Assembly: GCA_963774555.1 (NCBI GenBank)
Contig: CAVZFL010000002.1
Span: 434,001-498,000 of the forward strand
Length of the DNA stretch: 64,000 nucleotides
Direction: 5' to 3'
From: VRUE01 sp963774555
GTDB taxonomy: Bacteria; Actinomycetota; Thermoleophilia; Solirubrobacterales; 70-9
Position numbers and translations under genes: made by a program. Positions 44,774 to 53,571 of the stretch are shown piece by piece (the stretch's first letter is position 1; every line of letters starts with the position of its first letter). The notes below the pieces were generated by a model. That model worked only from the letters and a program-made list of their open reading frames with translations. It did no database searches and was not told the DNA's origin.

Positions 44774-46963
44774 ATGCGACGCTTCGCCACCTGGACCACC
44801 GGCCACCGCAAGACCGTGATCGCCGCCTGGATCGTGGCCCTGGTCGGGATCGGGATGATCGCCGGCTCGGTCGGCTCCGACTTCAGTGAAGAATTCAAGC
44901 TGCCCTCCTCCGATTCCCAGGAAGCCTTCGACCTGCTCGAAGAACGCTTCCCCCAGCAGTCCGGGGTAACCGCCGAAATCGTCTACAAGGCGCCGGCCGG
45001 AGCCGACTCGCCGGCGGTGAAGAAGAAGATGGATGCCGTCTTCGCCGAAGCGGCAAAGCTGCCCCACGTAAGCGAAGTTGCCAGCCCCTACGTGAAGGGC
45101 GGTGCAGCCGCGATCAGCGACAACGGCGAAATCGCCTACGCGACCGTCCAGTACGACACCACCACCGACAAGCTCGAAAAGAGCGACATCAAGAAGCTGG
45201 TCGCGATCGGCCGGGAAGCAAACGGCGATGGGCTTCAGGTTGAGGTGGGCGGGGCGCCGATCGAGGAAGTCCGCCAGGAAGAAGAAGGCGGCGACACCTC
45301 CTTCATGATCGGCCTGCTGGCGGCGGTCGTAATCCTGCTGCTCACTTTCGGCTCGGTTGTGGCGATGGGCCTGCCCCTGCTTACCGCCCTCTTCGCCCTC
45401 GGCGTCGGCATCAGCCTGGTCACTCTCGGCACCCACGTCTTCGACACCGCTAACTTCGCGCCGCAGCTGGCGGCGATGATCGGCCTCGGCGTCGGCATCG
45501 ACTACGCCCTCTTCATCCTCACCCGCTTCCGCAACGGGCTCGACGAGGGGCTGGAGCCGCGCCATGCCGCGATTGCCGCGGTAGACACCGCCGGCCGCGC
45601 GGTGCTCTTCGCCGGCATCACCGTGATCATCTCGCTGATGGGGATGCTGCTGCTCGGCATCAGCTTCCTCTACGGCGTCGCGATGGCCGCGGCTCTGGCC
45701 GTGCTGTTCACGATGATCGCGGCGCTGACCCTGCTGCCTGCGCTGCTGACGATCGCCGGCAAGCGGGTCGACCGGCTGCGCATCCCCGGGCTGGGCAAAC
45801 GCGAGCCCTCCACCGCCGAAGACACCCGTTGGTTCCGCTGGAGCCGCGAGATCCAGAAGCGACCGGTGCTCTCGGCGCTCCTCTCCGGCGGCCTCCTGCT
45901 GCTGCTCTGCGTGCCCACCCTCTCGCTGCGGCTCGGCTCCAACGACGCCGGCACCGACCCGGCCGGGTCGAGCACGCGCAAGGCCTACGATCTGCTCGCC
46001 GAGGGCTTCGGGCCGGGCTTCAACGGGCCCTTCGCGATGGTCGGGGCGCTGCCGAGCAAGGGCGAAGATCAGGCGCTCGTCACTCTGCGGCACACCCTCG
46101 AGAACGAAGAAGGCGTGGCCAGGGTCACCTCGATCACGCTCAACCCGGCAAAGAACACCGGCGTCTTCCAGCTCTATCCGACGACCTCGCCGCAGAGCGC
46201 CGACACGACCAAGCTGCTCGACCACATCCGCAACGACGTGCTACCGCCGATCGAGCAGAAGACCGGCGCCCAGCTCCACGTCGGCGGCATCACCGCGATC
46301 TTCGAGGACTTCGGCGACGCGATCGCCGAAAAGCTGCCGCTCTTCATCGGCGTCGTCGTGCTGCTCTCGGCCCTGCTGCTGATGGCCGTCTTCCGCTCCG
46401 TGCTGGTGCCACTGAAGGCGATGCTGATGAACCTGCTCTCGATCGGCGCCGCCTTCGGCCTGATCGTCGCCGTCTTCCAGTGGGGCTGGGGCGCCAGCCT
46501 GATCGGCGTCGACGGGACCGGGCCAATCGTCTCCTTCTTCCCCGTCTTCCTCTTCGCGATCATCTTCGGCCTCTCGATGGACTACGAGGTCTTCCTGATG
46601 TCGCGCATCCACGAGGAGTGGGAGAACAGGCACGACGCAACCCTCGCCGTCACCCGCGGCCTGGCGCTTACCGGCCGCGTGATCACGGCCGCGGCGGCGA
46701 TCATGGTCACCGTCTTCGCCTCCTTCATGATCGGCGAAGACCGGATCATCAAACTCTTCGGCCTCGGCCTCGCCTCGGCGGTCTTCATCGACGCCGTGAT
46801 CATCCGTTCGGTGCTCGTGCCGGCGATCATGCAGCTCTTCGGCCGCCGCGCCTGGTGGCTGCCCGCCTGGCTCGACCGCATCCTTCCCCGCCTCCACGTC
46901 GAGCCGGCGGAGGGCGACCCGGCTCCGACGGGCGAGCATCCCGTCGTCGCATCGGCTGACTGA
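44774..46963 (+). CDS. MMPL/RND-family membrane transporter
   Basis: About 729 residues from the ATG at 44774 (an in-frame ATG at 44762 is possible). Eleven or twelve membrane segments in two halves: one N-terminal helix (IAAWIVALVGIGMIAGSVG), an extracytoplasmic domain, five helices (from MIGLLAAVVILLLTFGSVVA), a second large outer domain, and five more helices. GVGIDYALFILTRFR and LSMDYEVFLMSRIHEE are the MMPL-type repeated motifs. Relatives export lipids or lipid-linked molecules. Divergent from fakA; the gap of about 80 bp must hold both promoters. Intact. Confidence 0.92.
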   Translation: MRRFATWTTGHRKTVIAAWIVALVGIGMIAGSVGSDFSEEFKLPSSDSQEAFDLLEERFPQQSGVTAEIVYKAPAGADSPAVKKKMDAVFAEAAKLPHVSEVASPYVKGGAAAISDNGEIAYATVQYDTTTDKLEKSDIKKLVAIGREANGDGLQVEVGGAPIEEVRQEEEGGDTSFMIGLLAAVVILLLTFGSVVAMGLPLLTALFALGVGISLVTLGTHVFDTANFAPQLAAMIGLGVGIDYALFILTRFRNGLDEGLEPRHAAIAAVDTAGRAVLFAGITVIISLMGMLLLGISFLYGVAMAAALAVLFTMIAALTLLPALLTIAGKRVDRLRIPGLGKREPSTAEDTRWFRWSREIQKRPVLSALLSGGLLLLLCVPTLSLRLGSNDAGTDPAGSSTRKAYDLLAEGFGPGFNGPFAMVGALPSKGEDQALVTLRHTLENEEGVARVTSITLNPAKNTGVFQLYPTTSPQSADTTKLLDHIRNDVLPPIEQKTGAQLHVGGITAIFEDFGDAIAEKLPLFIGVVVLLSALLLMAVFRSVLVPLKAMLMNLLSIGAAFGLIVAVFQWGWGASLIGVDGTGPIVSFFPVFLFAIIFGLSMDYEVFLMSRIHEEWENRHDATLAVTRGLALTGRVITAAAAIMVTVFASFMIGEDRIIKLFGLGLASAVFIDAVIIRSVLVPAIMQLFGRRAWWLPAWLDRILPRLHVEPAEGDPAPTGEHPVVASAD

Positions 46964-46993
46964 CCGGCACAACGCCCGGGGGCGTCGCGACAG

Positions 46994-47386
46994 CTATGCC
47001 TGGATGACCTCGAGCAGCCCGGCCTCGACGGTCGCCTCGAAATCGGCATCCTGGGTGCAAACCGCCGCACCGTGCGCCATCGCTGTGGCGGCGATCCAGG
47101 CGTCCATGACCCTCATCGCCCTGCCAATCGCTTTCAGGGCCACCCGCAGACGAGCCATTTCCTCAGCGACTTTCTCGTCTATCGCCAACGGCTTCGCGAT
47201 CTGCCGCGCCGCCTCCAGCGTGCTGAGACGCTGGGCCATCTGCTCGTGTCCCATGGCTGCCAGCACTCCGTGGCGAAGCTCCGACAGAGTCACGACGCTG
47301 ACAGCTACTTCGTCGGGAAGCTCCCCGAGCGGTCGTCCCTGCTCGCGGGCGATGAAGACCGAGGTATCGAGGAGCGCTTGGATGAC
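46994..47386 (-). CDS. PIN-domain toxin (VapC-like) without a standard start codon
   Basis: About 130 codons. All four acidic positions of a PIN nuclease are visible: Asp in LLDTSVFIAREQG, Glu in VTLSELRHGVL, Asp in RVMDAWIAATA and Asp in TQDADFEATVE. The part with the first Asp lies upstream of the first GTG at 47293. Upstream of it the frame reaches the antitoxin TAG at 47399 with no ATG, GTG or TTG; the first plausible codons are GTC-ATC at 47386. Expected activity is endonucleolytic RNA cleavage, neutralised by the Phd-type protein just upstream. Either a mutated start or a base error. Confidence 0.75.
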   Translation of the reverse strand, partial: VIQALLDTSVFIAREQGRPLGELPDEVAVSVVTLSELRHGVLAAMGHEQMAQRLSTLEAARQIAKPLAIDEKVAEEMARLRVALKAIGRAMRVMDAWIAATAMAHGAAVCTQDADFEATVEAGLLEVIQA

Positions 47387-47398
47387 CTGCCCGTTCGC

Positions 47399-47644
47399 CT
47401 AGAGCTGATCGGTCGTTTCAGGGAACGCCTGATCGAGCTCAGCGGACAGAGTGGCGTCGGCCTGCGCCGACGCGATCAGGTCTCGCGCCCGCGACCCGGC
47501 GGTCCACGACGGCGCATCGTCGATCGGGACGAGATCGGCGGCGTCGCGCCCGGCCACCGTTACGCGCAACTGCTCCCCCGCCATCACACGACGCAGAACG
47601 GCCGACACGTCATTTCGCAGCTCTCGCTGGGGAATCCGGTTCAT
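47399..47644 (-). CDS. Phd/YefM-family antitoxin
   Basis: About 81 residues from the ATG at 47644 (MNRIPQRELRNDVSAVLRRV), with the Phd N-terminal DNA-binding pattern followed by GEQLRVTVAGRDAADLVPID. The C-terminal half should wrap the toxin. Placed directly upstream of the PIN toxin in the same direction, in the same reading frame separated by one TAG. Normally represses its own promoter. Confidence 0.82.
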   Translation of the reverse strand: MNRIPQRELRNDVSAVLRRVMAGEQLRVTVAGRDAADLVPIDDAPSWTAGSRARDLIASAQADATLSAELDQAFPETTDQL

Positions 47645-47680
47645 CGAAGCGAATCGTAGCAAAACTGCTACGGCAAGCCC

Positions 47681-49237
47681 CTATGCCCTTGCCGGTTCCG
47701 GCTCGGCCTCGAGCGGCCGGCCCTCGGTGACCTCTTCGCGCTCGATGTCTCCCTCGCGGACCATCCACAGAGCCGCCACCGCGCCGGCAAACGACAAGAG
47801 CGCGCCGAGCAGGAGGATCTCGTTGAGGCCGTGCAGGAAGCCCTGTTCTGCTGCCGCCTGGACCTTCGCCTGCGCCTGCTGCGGCAGGCTGGAGACCGCC
47901 TGCGGCAGCGCCCCCGAGGAGGTCGCTTCGACCAGCTGGCGCGCTTCGTCGCCGCCGATCGCGTTGCCGGCCACCTCCTGCGTCTTCGCTGCGCCGGCGC
48001 CGAGGAAGATCGCGCCCCAGGCGGCGATGCCGACGGCGATGCCGACCTGGCGGAAGGTGTCGTTGATCCCCGCCGCCATGCCGCTGCGCTCCTTCGGCAC
48101 GACGCTGAGGGCGACGTCGGCGATCACCGGGTTGAGCAGGCCGACGCCGATGCCGCTGATCAGGAAGCCGGCGAGCAGCGCGGTCCAGTGGGAGTCGACG
48201 CCGAGACCGCCCATCAGCAGCAGGCCGGCTCCGGTCAGCGCCAGACCGGCGCTCATCAGCAAGCGCGCCTGGACCCGCGCCAGCGCCAGTCCCGCCATCG
48301 GCGCGACGACGAAGGAGGCGAGGGTGATCGGCAGGTAGCGCAGCCCGGCCTGGATCGGCGAGTAGCCGAGGTAGCTCTGCAGGTAGAGCGTCAGGTAGAG
48401 GAAGAGCGCGAACATCGAGCCGGAGACCGCGAAGGCGGAGAGCTGCACGCCGCTGAAGGCGCGGCGGCGGAAGAGCGAGAGCGGCAGCATCGGCTGTGAG
48501 ACGCGCTGCTCGACCACCGTGAAGACGGCGAGCAGGACTGCGGCGCCGGCCAGCAGCGAGACGATCAGCGGGCTGCCCCAGCCCTCGTCATTGCCGCGCA
48601 CCAGTCCCAGCACAAGCAGGAAGAGGGCGCTGGAGAAGGTGAGGAGGCCGGCCCAGTCGATCCGGGTCGCGTTGGGGTCGCGCGACTCGGCGAGCTTCCA
48701 GTAGGTGACGGCGGTCGCCGCGATCCCGATCGGGACGTTGATCAGGAAGACCCACTCCCAGCCGAGGCCGTCGGTGAGCAGGCCGCCGACCAGCGGGCCG
48801 ATCGCGACGGCGATGCCGATCGTGGCGCCGTAGATGCCCATCGCCATGCCGCGCTCGGGGCCGGCCGGGAACTCCTGGGCAACCAGGGCGAGGGAGACGG
48901 CGAACATGATCGCGCCGCCGATGCCCTGCAGCCCGCGGGAGACGTTGAGGAAGGTCGGGTCGGGCGCCAGCGCGCAGAGCAGCGAGGCCAGCGAGAAGAT
49001 GACGAGGCCGATGGCGAAGACGCGGCGGCGGCCGAGGCGGTCGGCGAGCGAGCCGGCGGTCAGCACCAGGGCGGCGAGCGAGAGCGCGTAGGCGTCGATC
49101 ACCCACTGCAGGTCGGCGAAGCTGCCGCCGAGGTCCTTCTGGATCGCGGGCAGCGCCGTGTTGACGACGGTGATGTCGAGAAGGAGCATGAACGTCGCCA
49201 CGCAGACGGCGCCGAGGGTCCACCACTTGCGTTCCAT
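47681..49237 (-). CDS. EmrB/QacA-type MFS drug efflux transporter (DHA2)
   Basis: About 518 residues from the ATG at 49237, which has an AGGAGG ribosome site 7 nt upstream. Fourteen membrane segments. Motif C-like and A-like signatures: LDITVVNTALPAIQKDLGGS, GSLADRLGRRRVFAIGL and GAIMFAVSLALVAQEFPAG. It should export drugs or other amphiphiles by proton antiport. Divergent from a MarR regulator with a palindrome between them, so it is probably derepressed by ligand binding to that regulator. Intact. Confidence 0.93.
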   Translation of the reverse strand: MERKWWTLGAVCVATFMLLLDITVVNTALPAIQKDLGGSFADLQWVIDAYALSLAALVLTAGSLADRLGRRRVFAIGLVIFSLASLLCALAPDPTFLNVSRGLQGIGGAIMFAVSLALVAQEFPAGPERGMAMGIYGATIGIAVAIGPLVGGLLTDGLGWEWVFLINVPIGIAATAVTYWKLAESRDPNATRIDWAGLLTFSSALFLLVLGLVRGNDEGWGSPLIVSLLAGAAVLLAVFTVVEQRVSQPMLPLSLFRRRAFSGVQLSAFAVSGSMFALFLYLTLYLQSYLGYSPIQAGLRYLPITLASFVVAPMAGLALARVQARLLMSAGLALTGAGLLLMGGLGVDSHWTALLAGFLISGIGVGLLNPVIADVALSVVPKERSGMAAGINDTFRQVGIAVGIAAWGAIFLGAGAAKTQEVAGNAIGGDEARQLVEATSSGALPQAVSSLPQQAQAKVQAAAEQGFLHGLNEILLLGALLSFAGAVAALWMVREGDIEREEVTEGRPLEAEPEPARA

Positions 49238-49270
49238 TTGAGCCTCCTGGCACTGGTGTACAATTTTCGT

Positions 49271-49294
49271 CAGGTCGCCTTGTAAGGTGACCTG
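49271..49294. promoter_or_regulatory. Operator-like palindrome between MFS gene and marR gene
   Basis: Arms CAGGTCGCCTT and AAGGTGACCTG with a 2-nt centre; one mismatch in 11. It lies midway between the divergent starts (34 bp from the transporter ATG, 32 bp from the regulator ATG), the usual position for a MarR dimer site. A further CGACCTTATC half-like site follows. Confidence 0.7.
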
Positions 49295-49325
49295 ACTAGA
49301 CGACCTTATCAGGCTCCCTGACGAT

Positions 49326-49835
49326 ATGCGTGACGCCACCCATACAGCCCCGATAACCCCCGGCACGATCCCCCTCCCCGGCCTGCTCGAGATCGCCGCC
49401 GAGGCGCTGCTGGCCGAGTTCCGCGAGGAGCTGGTCAAGCACGGCTACGCCGACATCCGCCCCACCCACGGCTGCGTCTTCCGCTTCATCCGCGAGGACG
49501 GCATGCGGCTTACCGATCTGGCCAGCTACGGCGGCATCACCAAGCAGTCGGCGGGAGAGCTGGTCGATGACCTGGTCGAGCTCGGTTACGTCGAACGCAT
49601 ACCCGACCCGGCCGACCGCCGCGCCAAGCTGATCCGCCTCACCGAGCGCGGCCGCGAGGCCCAGCGCGTCGGCTTCGGCATCTTCGGCGAGCTGGAGCAG
49701 CGCTGGGCCGAGCACTTCGGCGGGGAACGCTTCGAGCAGCTGCGAGAGCTGCTCGAGCAGATCGCCGCCGAGAAGGCTCCTGACGCGGTGCCCGAGCTCT
49801 CCCAGGCCGCCCTCGCCGGCGTGCAGGGCGAGTAG
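49326..49835 (+). CDS. MarR-family transcriptional regulator
   Basis: 169 residues from the ATG at 49326. The winged helix has LTDLASYGGITKQSAGELVD (recognition helix region) and the wing YVERIPDPADRRAKLIRLTE, typical of MarR. Expected to repress the divergent efflux gene and itself through the palindrome at 49271-49294. Followed by a membrane protein gene 6 bp later, perhaps one transcript. Confidence 0.9.
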   Translation: MRDATHTAPITPGTIPLPGLLEIAAEALLAEFREELVKHGYADIRPTHGCVFRFIREDGMRLTDLASYGGITKQSAGELVDDLVELGYVERIPDPADRRAKLIRLTERGREAQRVGFGIFGELEQRWAEHFGGERFEQLRELLEQIAAEKAPDAVPELSQAALAGVQGE

Positions 49836-49841
49836 CCGCCG

Positions 49842-50357
49842 ATGCCGTTCCTCTTCTTCGCCGCGATCGCCCTGATCGGCGCGGCGATCCACCGCCACCG
49901 CGACAGCCAGCCCCGCAGCACCGCCCGCACCCTCGAAATCTTCCTCGTCTGGTGGATGGTCGTGGCGGTCGGCGTCGCCGCCATCTTCGGCGCCATGTTC
50001 CACTTCTTCGACGGTCCCACCACCGCCCGCGAAATCGGCTTCACCAACGGCGACGGCGGCTTCCAAACCGAGGTCGGCTTCGCCGACCTCGCAATCGGCA
50101 CCCTCGGCGTCCTCTGCGCCCGCTTCCGCGACGGCTTCCTCCTGGCCGCCGTAATCGCCGTCTCGATCGCCTACCTGGGCGACGCCTACGGCCACCTCCA
50201 CCAAGCCGCCATCCACGACAACCACGCCCCCGACAACACCGGCCTGACACTTTGGGCCGATTTCATCGCGCCGTTGGTGGCGATTGGGCTGTATGCGTTG
50301 TGGCGGCGGGCGGCTTCGAGCGGGGTCGCGGAGACATCGGCTAGCGCCTCTTCCTAG
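49842..50357 (+). CDS. Small integral membrane protein (DUF6790-like)
   Basis: 171 residues from the ATG at 49842. Four predicted membrane segments (PFLFFAAIALIGAAI; FLVWWMVVAVGVAAIFGAMF; ADLAIGTLGVLCARF to AVIAVSIAYLG; and FIAPLVAIGLYAL). Conserved-looking polar residues GDAYGHLHQAAIHDNHAPDN between helices 3 and 4. It resembles DUF6790 proteins; function unknown. Its stop TAG lies 12 bp before the first tRNA-Met fragment, so the 3' end of the gene abuts the island border. Confidence 0.6.
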   Translation: MPFLFFAAIALIGAAIHRHRDSQPRSTARTLEIFLVWWMVVAVGVAAIFGAMFHFFDGPTTAREIGFTNGDGGFQTEVGFADLAIGTLGVLCARFRDGFLLAAVIAVSIAYLGDAYGHLHQAAIHDNHAPDNTGLTLWADFIAPLVAIGLYALWRRAASSGVAETSASASS

Positions 50358-50368
50358 GAGCTTTCGGG

Positions 50369-50411
50369 CTCATAACCCGAAGGTCGCAGGTTCGAATCCC
50401 GCCCCCGCTAT
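50369..50411 (+). repeat. tRNA-Met(CAU) 3' half, attachment-site copy A
   Basis: 43 bp identical to 54615-54657. It contains the anticodon loop CTCATAA (CAU), 3' anticodon strand, variable loop, T arm (GGTTCGAAT) and 3' acceptor strand CCCCCGC. The 5' anticodon strand TTCGGG is also present just upstream, but the D arm and a properly spaced 5' acceptor strand are missing. Such 3' tRNA halves are typical attachment sites left by integrating elements. Confidence 0.75.
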
Positions 50412-50420
50412 GCGGCGAAA

Positions 50421-50442
50421 GCCCTGCAAATCGCAGGGTTTT
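50421..50442 (+). terminator. Rho-independent terminator after tRNA fragment A
   Basis: Stem CCCTGC/GCAGGG followed by TTTT, 10 bp beyond the tRNA fragment. An equivalent hairpin follows copy B. Its presence suggests the duplicated segment was copied from a real tRNA transcription unit. Confidence 0.75.
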
Positions 50443-50482
50443 CGTCTTTCTGAGGTGCAGACAGGAGGGTGCAAAAACGGCC

Positions 50483-50505
50483 CTGGGGCAACGCCTGGGG
50501 CAACA
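50483..50505. repeat. Paired TGGGGCAA direct repeats, possible integrase arm sites (A)
   Basis: CTGGGGCAAC and CTGGGGCAAC spaced 12 nt apart, about 75 bp inside the element. The same paired repeat recurs near 54494-54515 and 54731-54750, always near a tRNA fragment. Short direct repeats in this position are typical arm-type sites of tyrosine integrases. Confidence 0.5.
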
Positions 50506-50646
50506 CGAGGTCAAAGTGAGGTCGATCCAGACCTTGCGCGGCGTCTCCGGTCCACCTACGTTCGCTCGCGAGAAACGCGAAATAAGCGGCCCCGGCGGCG
50601 CTACTAACGCCCCTGGGGGAAGCTGGCCCGGTACTTCCGCTGCTTC

Positions 50647-50991
50647 ATGGGGGATCGCACCGCCCGCGTATTCGTCTACCGCGAGGGAAGTGACAAGCCG
50701 AGCATCCCGACTCCGGCCGAGGTTGCTCCGGTCTACGCCGCGATGGAAATCACCGCGGAGCAGAAGGCAGGCATCGAGGAGTCGAAGGCCAACATCGCGG
50801 CGAATCCCGAAGCCGAATTGCTCGACACCCGTGTCCTAGAGAAGTGCGACGAATTCAGGGGCATTCCCGAGGACGCCTTGATCGTGGAGTTCACCTATCG
50901 CGATCTCGTCAACGACACGGGCATTCCCAGCCGCGAGGTCACGGTCTTCGCGGCGGATGGGGAGGTGCTGGACTCGCAGGACTTCGGATAG
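50647..50991 (+). CDS. Unknown small protein in tRNA-linked island
   Basis: 114 residues from the ATG at 50647 (MGDRTARVFVYREGSDKPSI). Mostly charged and soluble: a helix-rich middle (TAEQKAGIEESKANIAANPE), then a strand-rich end (ALIVEFTYRDLVNDTGIPSR). No signal peptide, membrane segment or recognised motif. It is the first gene inside element 1. I do not recognise the family; coding status rests on length and codon pattern only. Confidence 0.45.
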   Translation: MGDRTARVFVYREGSDKPSIPTPAEVAPVYAAMEITAEQKAGIEESKANIAANPEAELLDTRVLEKCDEFRGIPEDALIVEFTYRDLVNDTGIPSREVTVFAADGEVLDSQDFG

Positions 50992-51359
50992 GAAGCGCTA
51001 ACCAGGCCAATTCGAGTCCCCAGTGTGGGCTTTCCCTGGATAGGAATGGTGGGAGACGAGACGACCCTACGTCGCGGATTGGCGGGAGGGAGGTAGCTGC
51101 GCGAGTCTCATCTTCGGCACCGAAGGGCCGGCGCGGCCACCCGCCTTATCGAAGTTCACCTCTTACTGATATTAATTAGGACATGCTCAAATACACAAAT
51201 AATCTTCACCTGATCGGGACCGCGCGAGGGCCGCGGATTCTGCCCCGCGCGGGCGGCAGGAACGGGCACCTTCCCGGAAGGCGAGCAACTTCGGCAAACA
51301 CAAATTCACAAATCGGCGGCCTCGTTGGCGCGGGATCGCCACCAAAAGAGAGGTCACTT
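50992..51359. other. Non-coding stretch in the island
   Basis: No convincing gene. The segment includes the most AT-rich DNA of the window (around 51160-51210, with GATATTAATTAGGA), which could hold the promoter of the following secreted-protein gene. Nothing else recognised. Confidence 0.5.
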
Positions 51360-51686
51360 ATGAGAAAGCTAATCGGGCTTATCGCCCTTCTGGCGGCATT
51401 GGGCGTCTTTGTGGTGTCGGCTTCCGCCGCCTCGGCGTCCAAATCCCAGTGTTTGGCGAACGAGGTGTGTGTCTGGTCCGGGTTCAGCTTCACGGGCCAA
51501 TTCTCGTGGTGGGCCGAATCAGACAAAGGCTGCCACAACCACAGCGGGAATCCCAAACTACGAACCGTCTGGAACCGCACCGGCTACACGATCATGGCCG
51601 GTGGCTGGGAGAACATTGGACCGAATACTTGGGACGAACGCTTCGGTAGCGATCCCTTGACGGGAGAAATCTGCTGGCCGGTATGA
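51360..51686 (+). CDS. Secreted small protein, peptidase inhibitor I36-like
   Basis: 108 residues from the ATG at 51360, preceded by AAGAGAGGTCACTT. A signal peptide (KLIGLIALLAALGVFVVSAS, cleavage after ASA) is followed by a compact mature domain with four Cys: SQCLANEVCVWSGFSFTGQF, DKGCHNHSG, TVWNRTGYTIMAGGW and EICWPV. This pattern resembles the SMPI/I36 metalloprotease-inhibitor family of actinobacteria. The inhibitor role is inferred. A strong terminator follows at once, so it is a single-gene transcript. Confidence 0.6.
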   Translation: MRKLIGLIALLAALGVFVVSASAASASKSQCLANEVCVWSGFSFTGQFSWWAESDKGCHNHSGNPKLRTVWNRTGYTIMAGGWENIGPNTWDERFGSDPLTGEICWPV

Positions 51687-51689
51687 CGA

Positions 51690-51723
51690 CGCGAAGGGGG
51701 CGCCGACGGCGCCCCCTTCGCGG
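51690..51723 (+). terminator. Rho-independent terminator
   Basis: Perfect GC-rich stem of about 14-15 bp (GCGAAGGGGGCGCC and its complement) with a 4-nt loop, starting 4 nt after the I36-like stop and followed by CACCTTATTTT. Confidence 0.85.
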
Positions 51724-51897
51724 TCACCTTATTTTCCGCGAGGCCCGTGATATCGAAGGCCGAACACACATCCTCTCGGCGGCGAAGCAGAGTAAACCCC
51801 AGTCGGTGCTATGAAGTCGGCGCGGCGTCGCTGGCCCTGGGTGGAGGAGTTCGACCGCTCCGACACAAGTGTCGGGGTCTGGTAATAACAAGCGCGC

Positions 51898-53427
51898 TTG
51901 AGTGCCAGCAAGGAGATCAGGAGACCGCAGCGGAGGCCGCGCCTTCGACTTCTCGGCTGCCTGATCTCACTCGTCGCAGTCTTCGCCGTGTCGGCCAGCT
52001 CCACCGCGGCCTCGCAGTGGGCGCTGCACCGGCTGCCGCCGAAACCGGTTGAAGGTGGCTCCGACCAGGTGCCGTTGAACGGCGTCTCTTGTCCGAGTGA
52101 GTCTTTGTGCGTGGTGGTCGGCGCCCTGGACACGATCGCTTTCTCCCAGTCGCCGACCGGGGGAATCGATCGTTGGCACGTGGGCTATCCCACCTACGAC
52201 GAACCGAAGCAGAGCTGCCTGGAGGAAGCAGTGCCTGCAGCATCGTGTTCGTATCCGCGCGGGGCGCTTGATGCCATCTCCTGCGCCACCGAGAGTCTCT
52301 GCGTCGCGGTGGGATACGAAGGATCCGTCTACGTCTCGACCGATCCGACCGGCGGTGCCGGCGCTTGGTCGGTGACCGACGTGAACGGGCGGAGCAGCGC
52401 CACCCACCTGACTGCGGTCTCATGTCCATCGGCGTCGCTCTGCATCGCGGTCTCCGGCGGGTTCGGTGGAGCGGCCGGCAGGGTCCTCACCTCGACTGCC
52501 CCGGCCTCCGGTCGCTGGCAGATGGCACAGCTCGCGGGCTCGCCCGATCTGCGCGGCGTCTCCTGCACCAGCCCTTCGCTCTGCGTGGCTGTCGCCAAAG
52601 GAGGCCGGATCTTCGTCTCCGGAGACCCGACGGGCGGTGCCTCGGCCTGGCGTGAGGCGGGCTCGCCGACGCCGCGCGACCTGCAGGCTGCCTCATGCGT
52701 CGCCACCCTGCTCTGCGCTGCCGGCGATGCCGGTGGCAACATCCTCACCTCGACGGATCCGACCGGCGGAGCGCCCTTCGCCGAGACCAACGCCGCCGGC
52801 TCGGTGCAGATCACCGGCCTCACCTGCCCGACGACGAGTCGCTGCGTCGCGGTCGACAACAACGCCGACGTCCTCACCTCGACCGATCCGACGGGCGGAC
52901 CGGGCTCCTGGACCTTCGAGAACCTCGTCCCCTTCGAAGCGACCCAACCCGACACCGGGCAGTTCGTGAAAAACGCGCTCTGGGGTGCCTCCTGCGCCTC
53001 GCCCTCGCTCTGCGTCCTGGTCGGCGCAAACAGCCGCATCTTCACCGCCACCGACCCGTTCGCGGCTCCGGCCGGCGGGTCACCCGGCAAGCGAGCTCGG
53101 CGACAGCCACGGACGCATCTGGTCTTCGCTGAAGGCTTCTGGAAATCCAGCACCGCGCGCCACCGCCGCATCAAGGCCCGCTTCCGCTTCTACTCGCGCG
53201 ACGGTGCTCGCGGCTTCCTCTGCAAGCGCGACCGCAGCCGTTGGCGTCGCTGCCTCTCGCCCCTGCGCTACTGGGTCCCGATCGGCCATCACGTGCTGCG
53301 CGTGCGCGCGATTGGCCCAACCGGCCTACGCGGCCCCGCCGCGAGCCTGCGGTTCGAGGTAGTGCACCCCACCCGCTCCTCACACATTTTGGATGTAGAG
53401 GTTGCCGAACGCTCGATAACGCCCTGA
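51898..53427 (+). CDS. Exported repeat protein (beta-propeller-like)
   Basis: 509 residues from a TTG at 51898. After a hydrophobic export segment (LLGCLISLVAVFAVSASSTA), residues ~55-400 consist of about seven imperfect repeats of the type SCPSxSLCVAVG followed by ILTSTDPTGGAxxW, one blade each of a probable seven-bladed propeller with paired Cys. The C-terminal ~110 residues form another domain (RFRFYSRDGARGFLCKRDRS, VPIGHHVLRVRAIGPTGLRG) like the Lys/Arg-rich surface modules of Solirubrobacterales. The start is uncertain. Surface or extracellular role inferred. Confidence 0.6.
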   Translation: MSASKEIRRPQRRPRLRLLGCLISLVAVFAVSASSTAASQWALHRLPPKPVEGGSDQVPLNGVSCPSESLCVVVGALDTIAFSQSPTGGIDRWHVGYPTYDEPKQSCLEEAVPAASCSYPRGALDAISCATESLCVAVGYEGSVYVSTDPTGGAGAWSVTDVNGRSSATHLTAVSCPSASLCIAVSGGFGGAAGRVLTSTAPASGRWQMAQLAGSPDLRGVSCTSPSLCVAVAKGGRIFVSGDPTGGASAWREAGSPTPRDLQAASCVATLLCAAGDAGGNILTSTDPTGGAPFAETNAAGSVQITGLTCPTTSRCVAVDNNADVLTSTDPTGGPGSWTFENLVPFEATQPDTGQFVKNALWGASCASPSLCVLVGANSRIFTATDPFAAPAGGSPGKRARRQPRTHLVFAEGFWKSSTARHRRIKARFRFYSRDGARGFLCKRDRSRWRRCLSPLRYWVPIGHHVLRVRAIGPTGLRGPAASLRFEVVHPTRSSHILDVEVAERSITP

Positions 53428-53571
53428 TGAACCAGGGGCACCTGGTCGCCACGCCTTGTGGTCTCCGCCCGATCACTCGCCTGCCTGCCCGGCGCCGACG
53501 AGGTAGAGGCAATCTTCGTTCGTTTCATAGCCGCCCTCGTGGCCCTGACGGGGAAGCGGCGGCCTGACCCG

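Noticed and set aside
50369..50411. Intact tRNA-Met gene
   Set aside because: No D arm is present and the possible 5' acceptor strand is about 43 nt from the anticodon loop, too far for a tRNA. Copy B has the opposite problem (13 nt).
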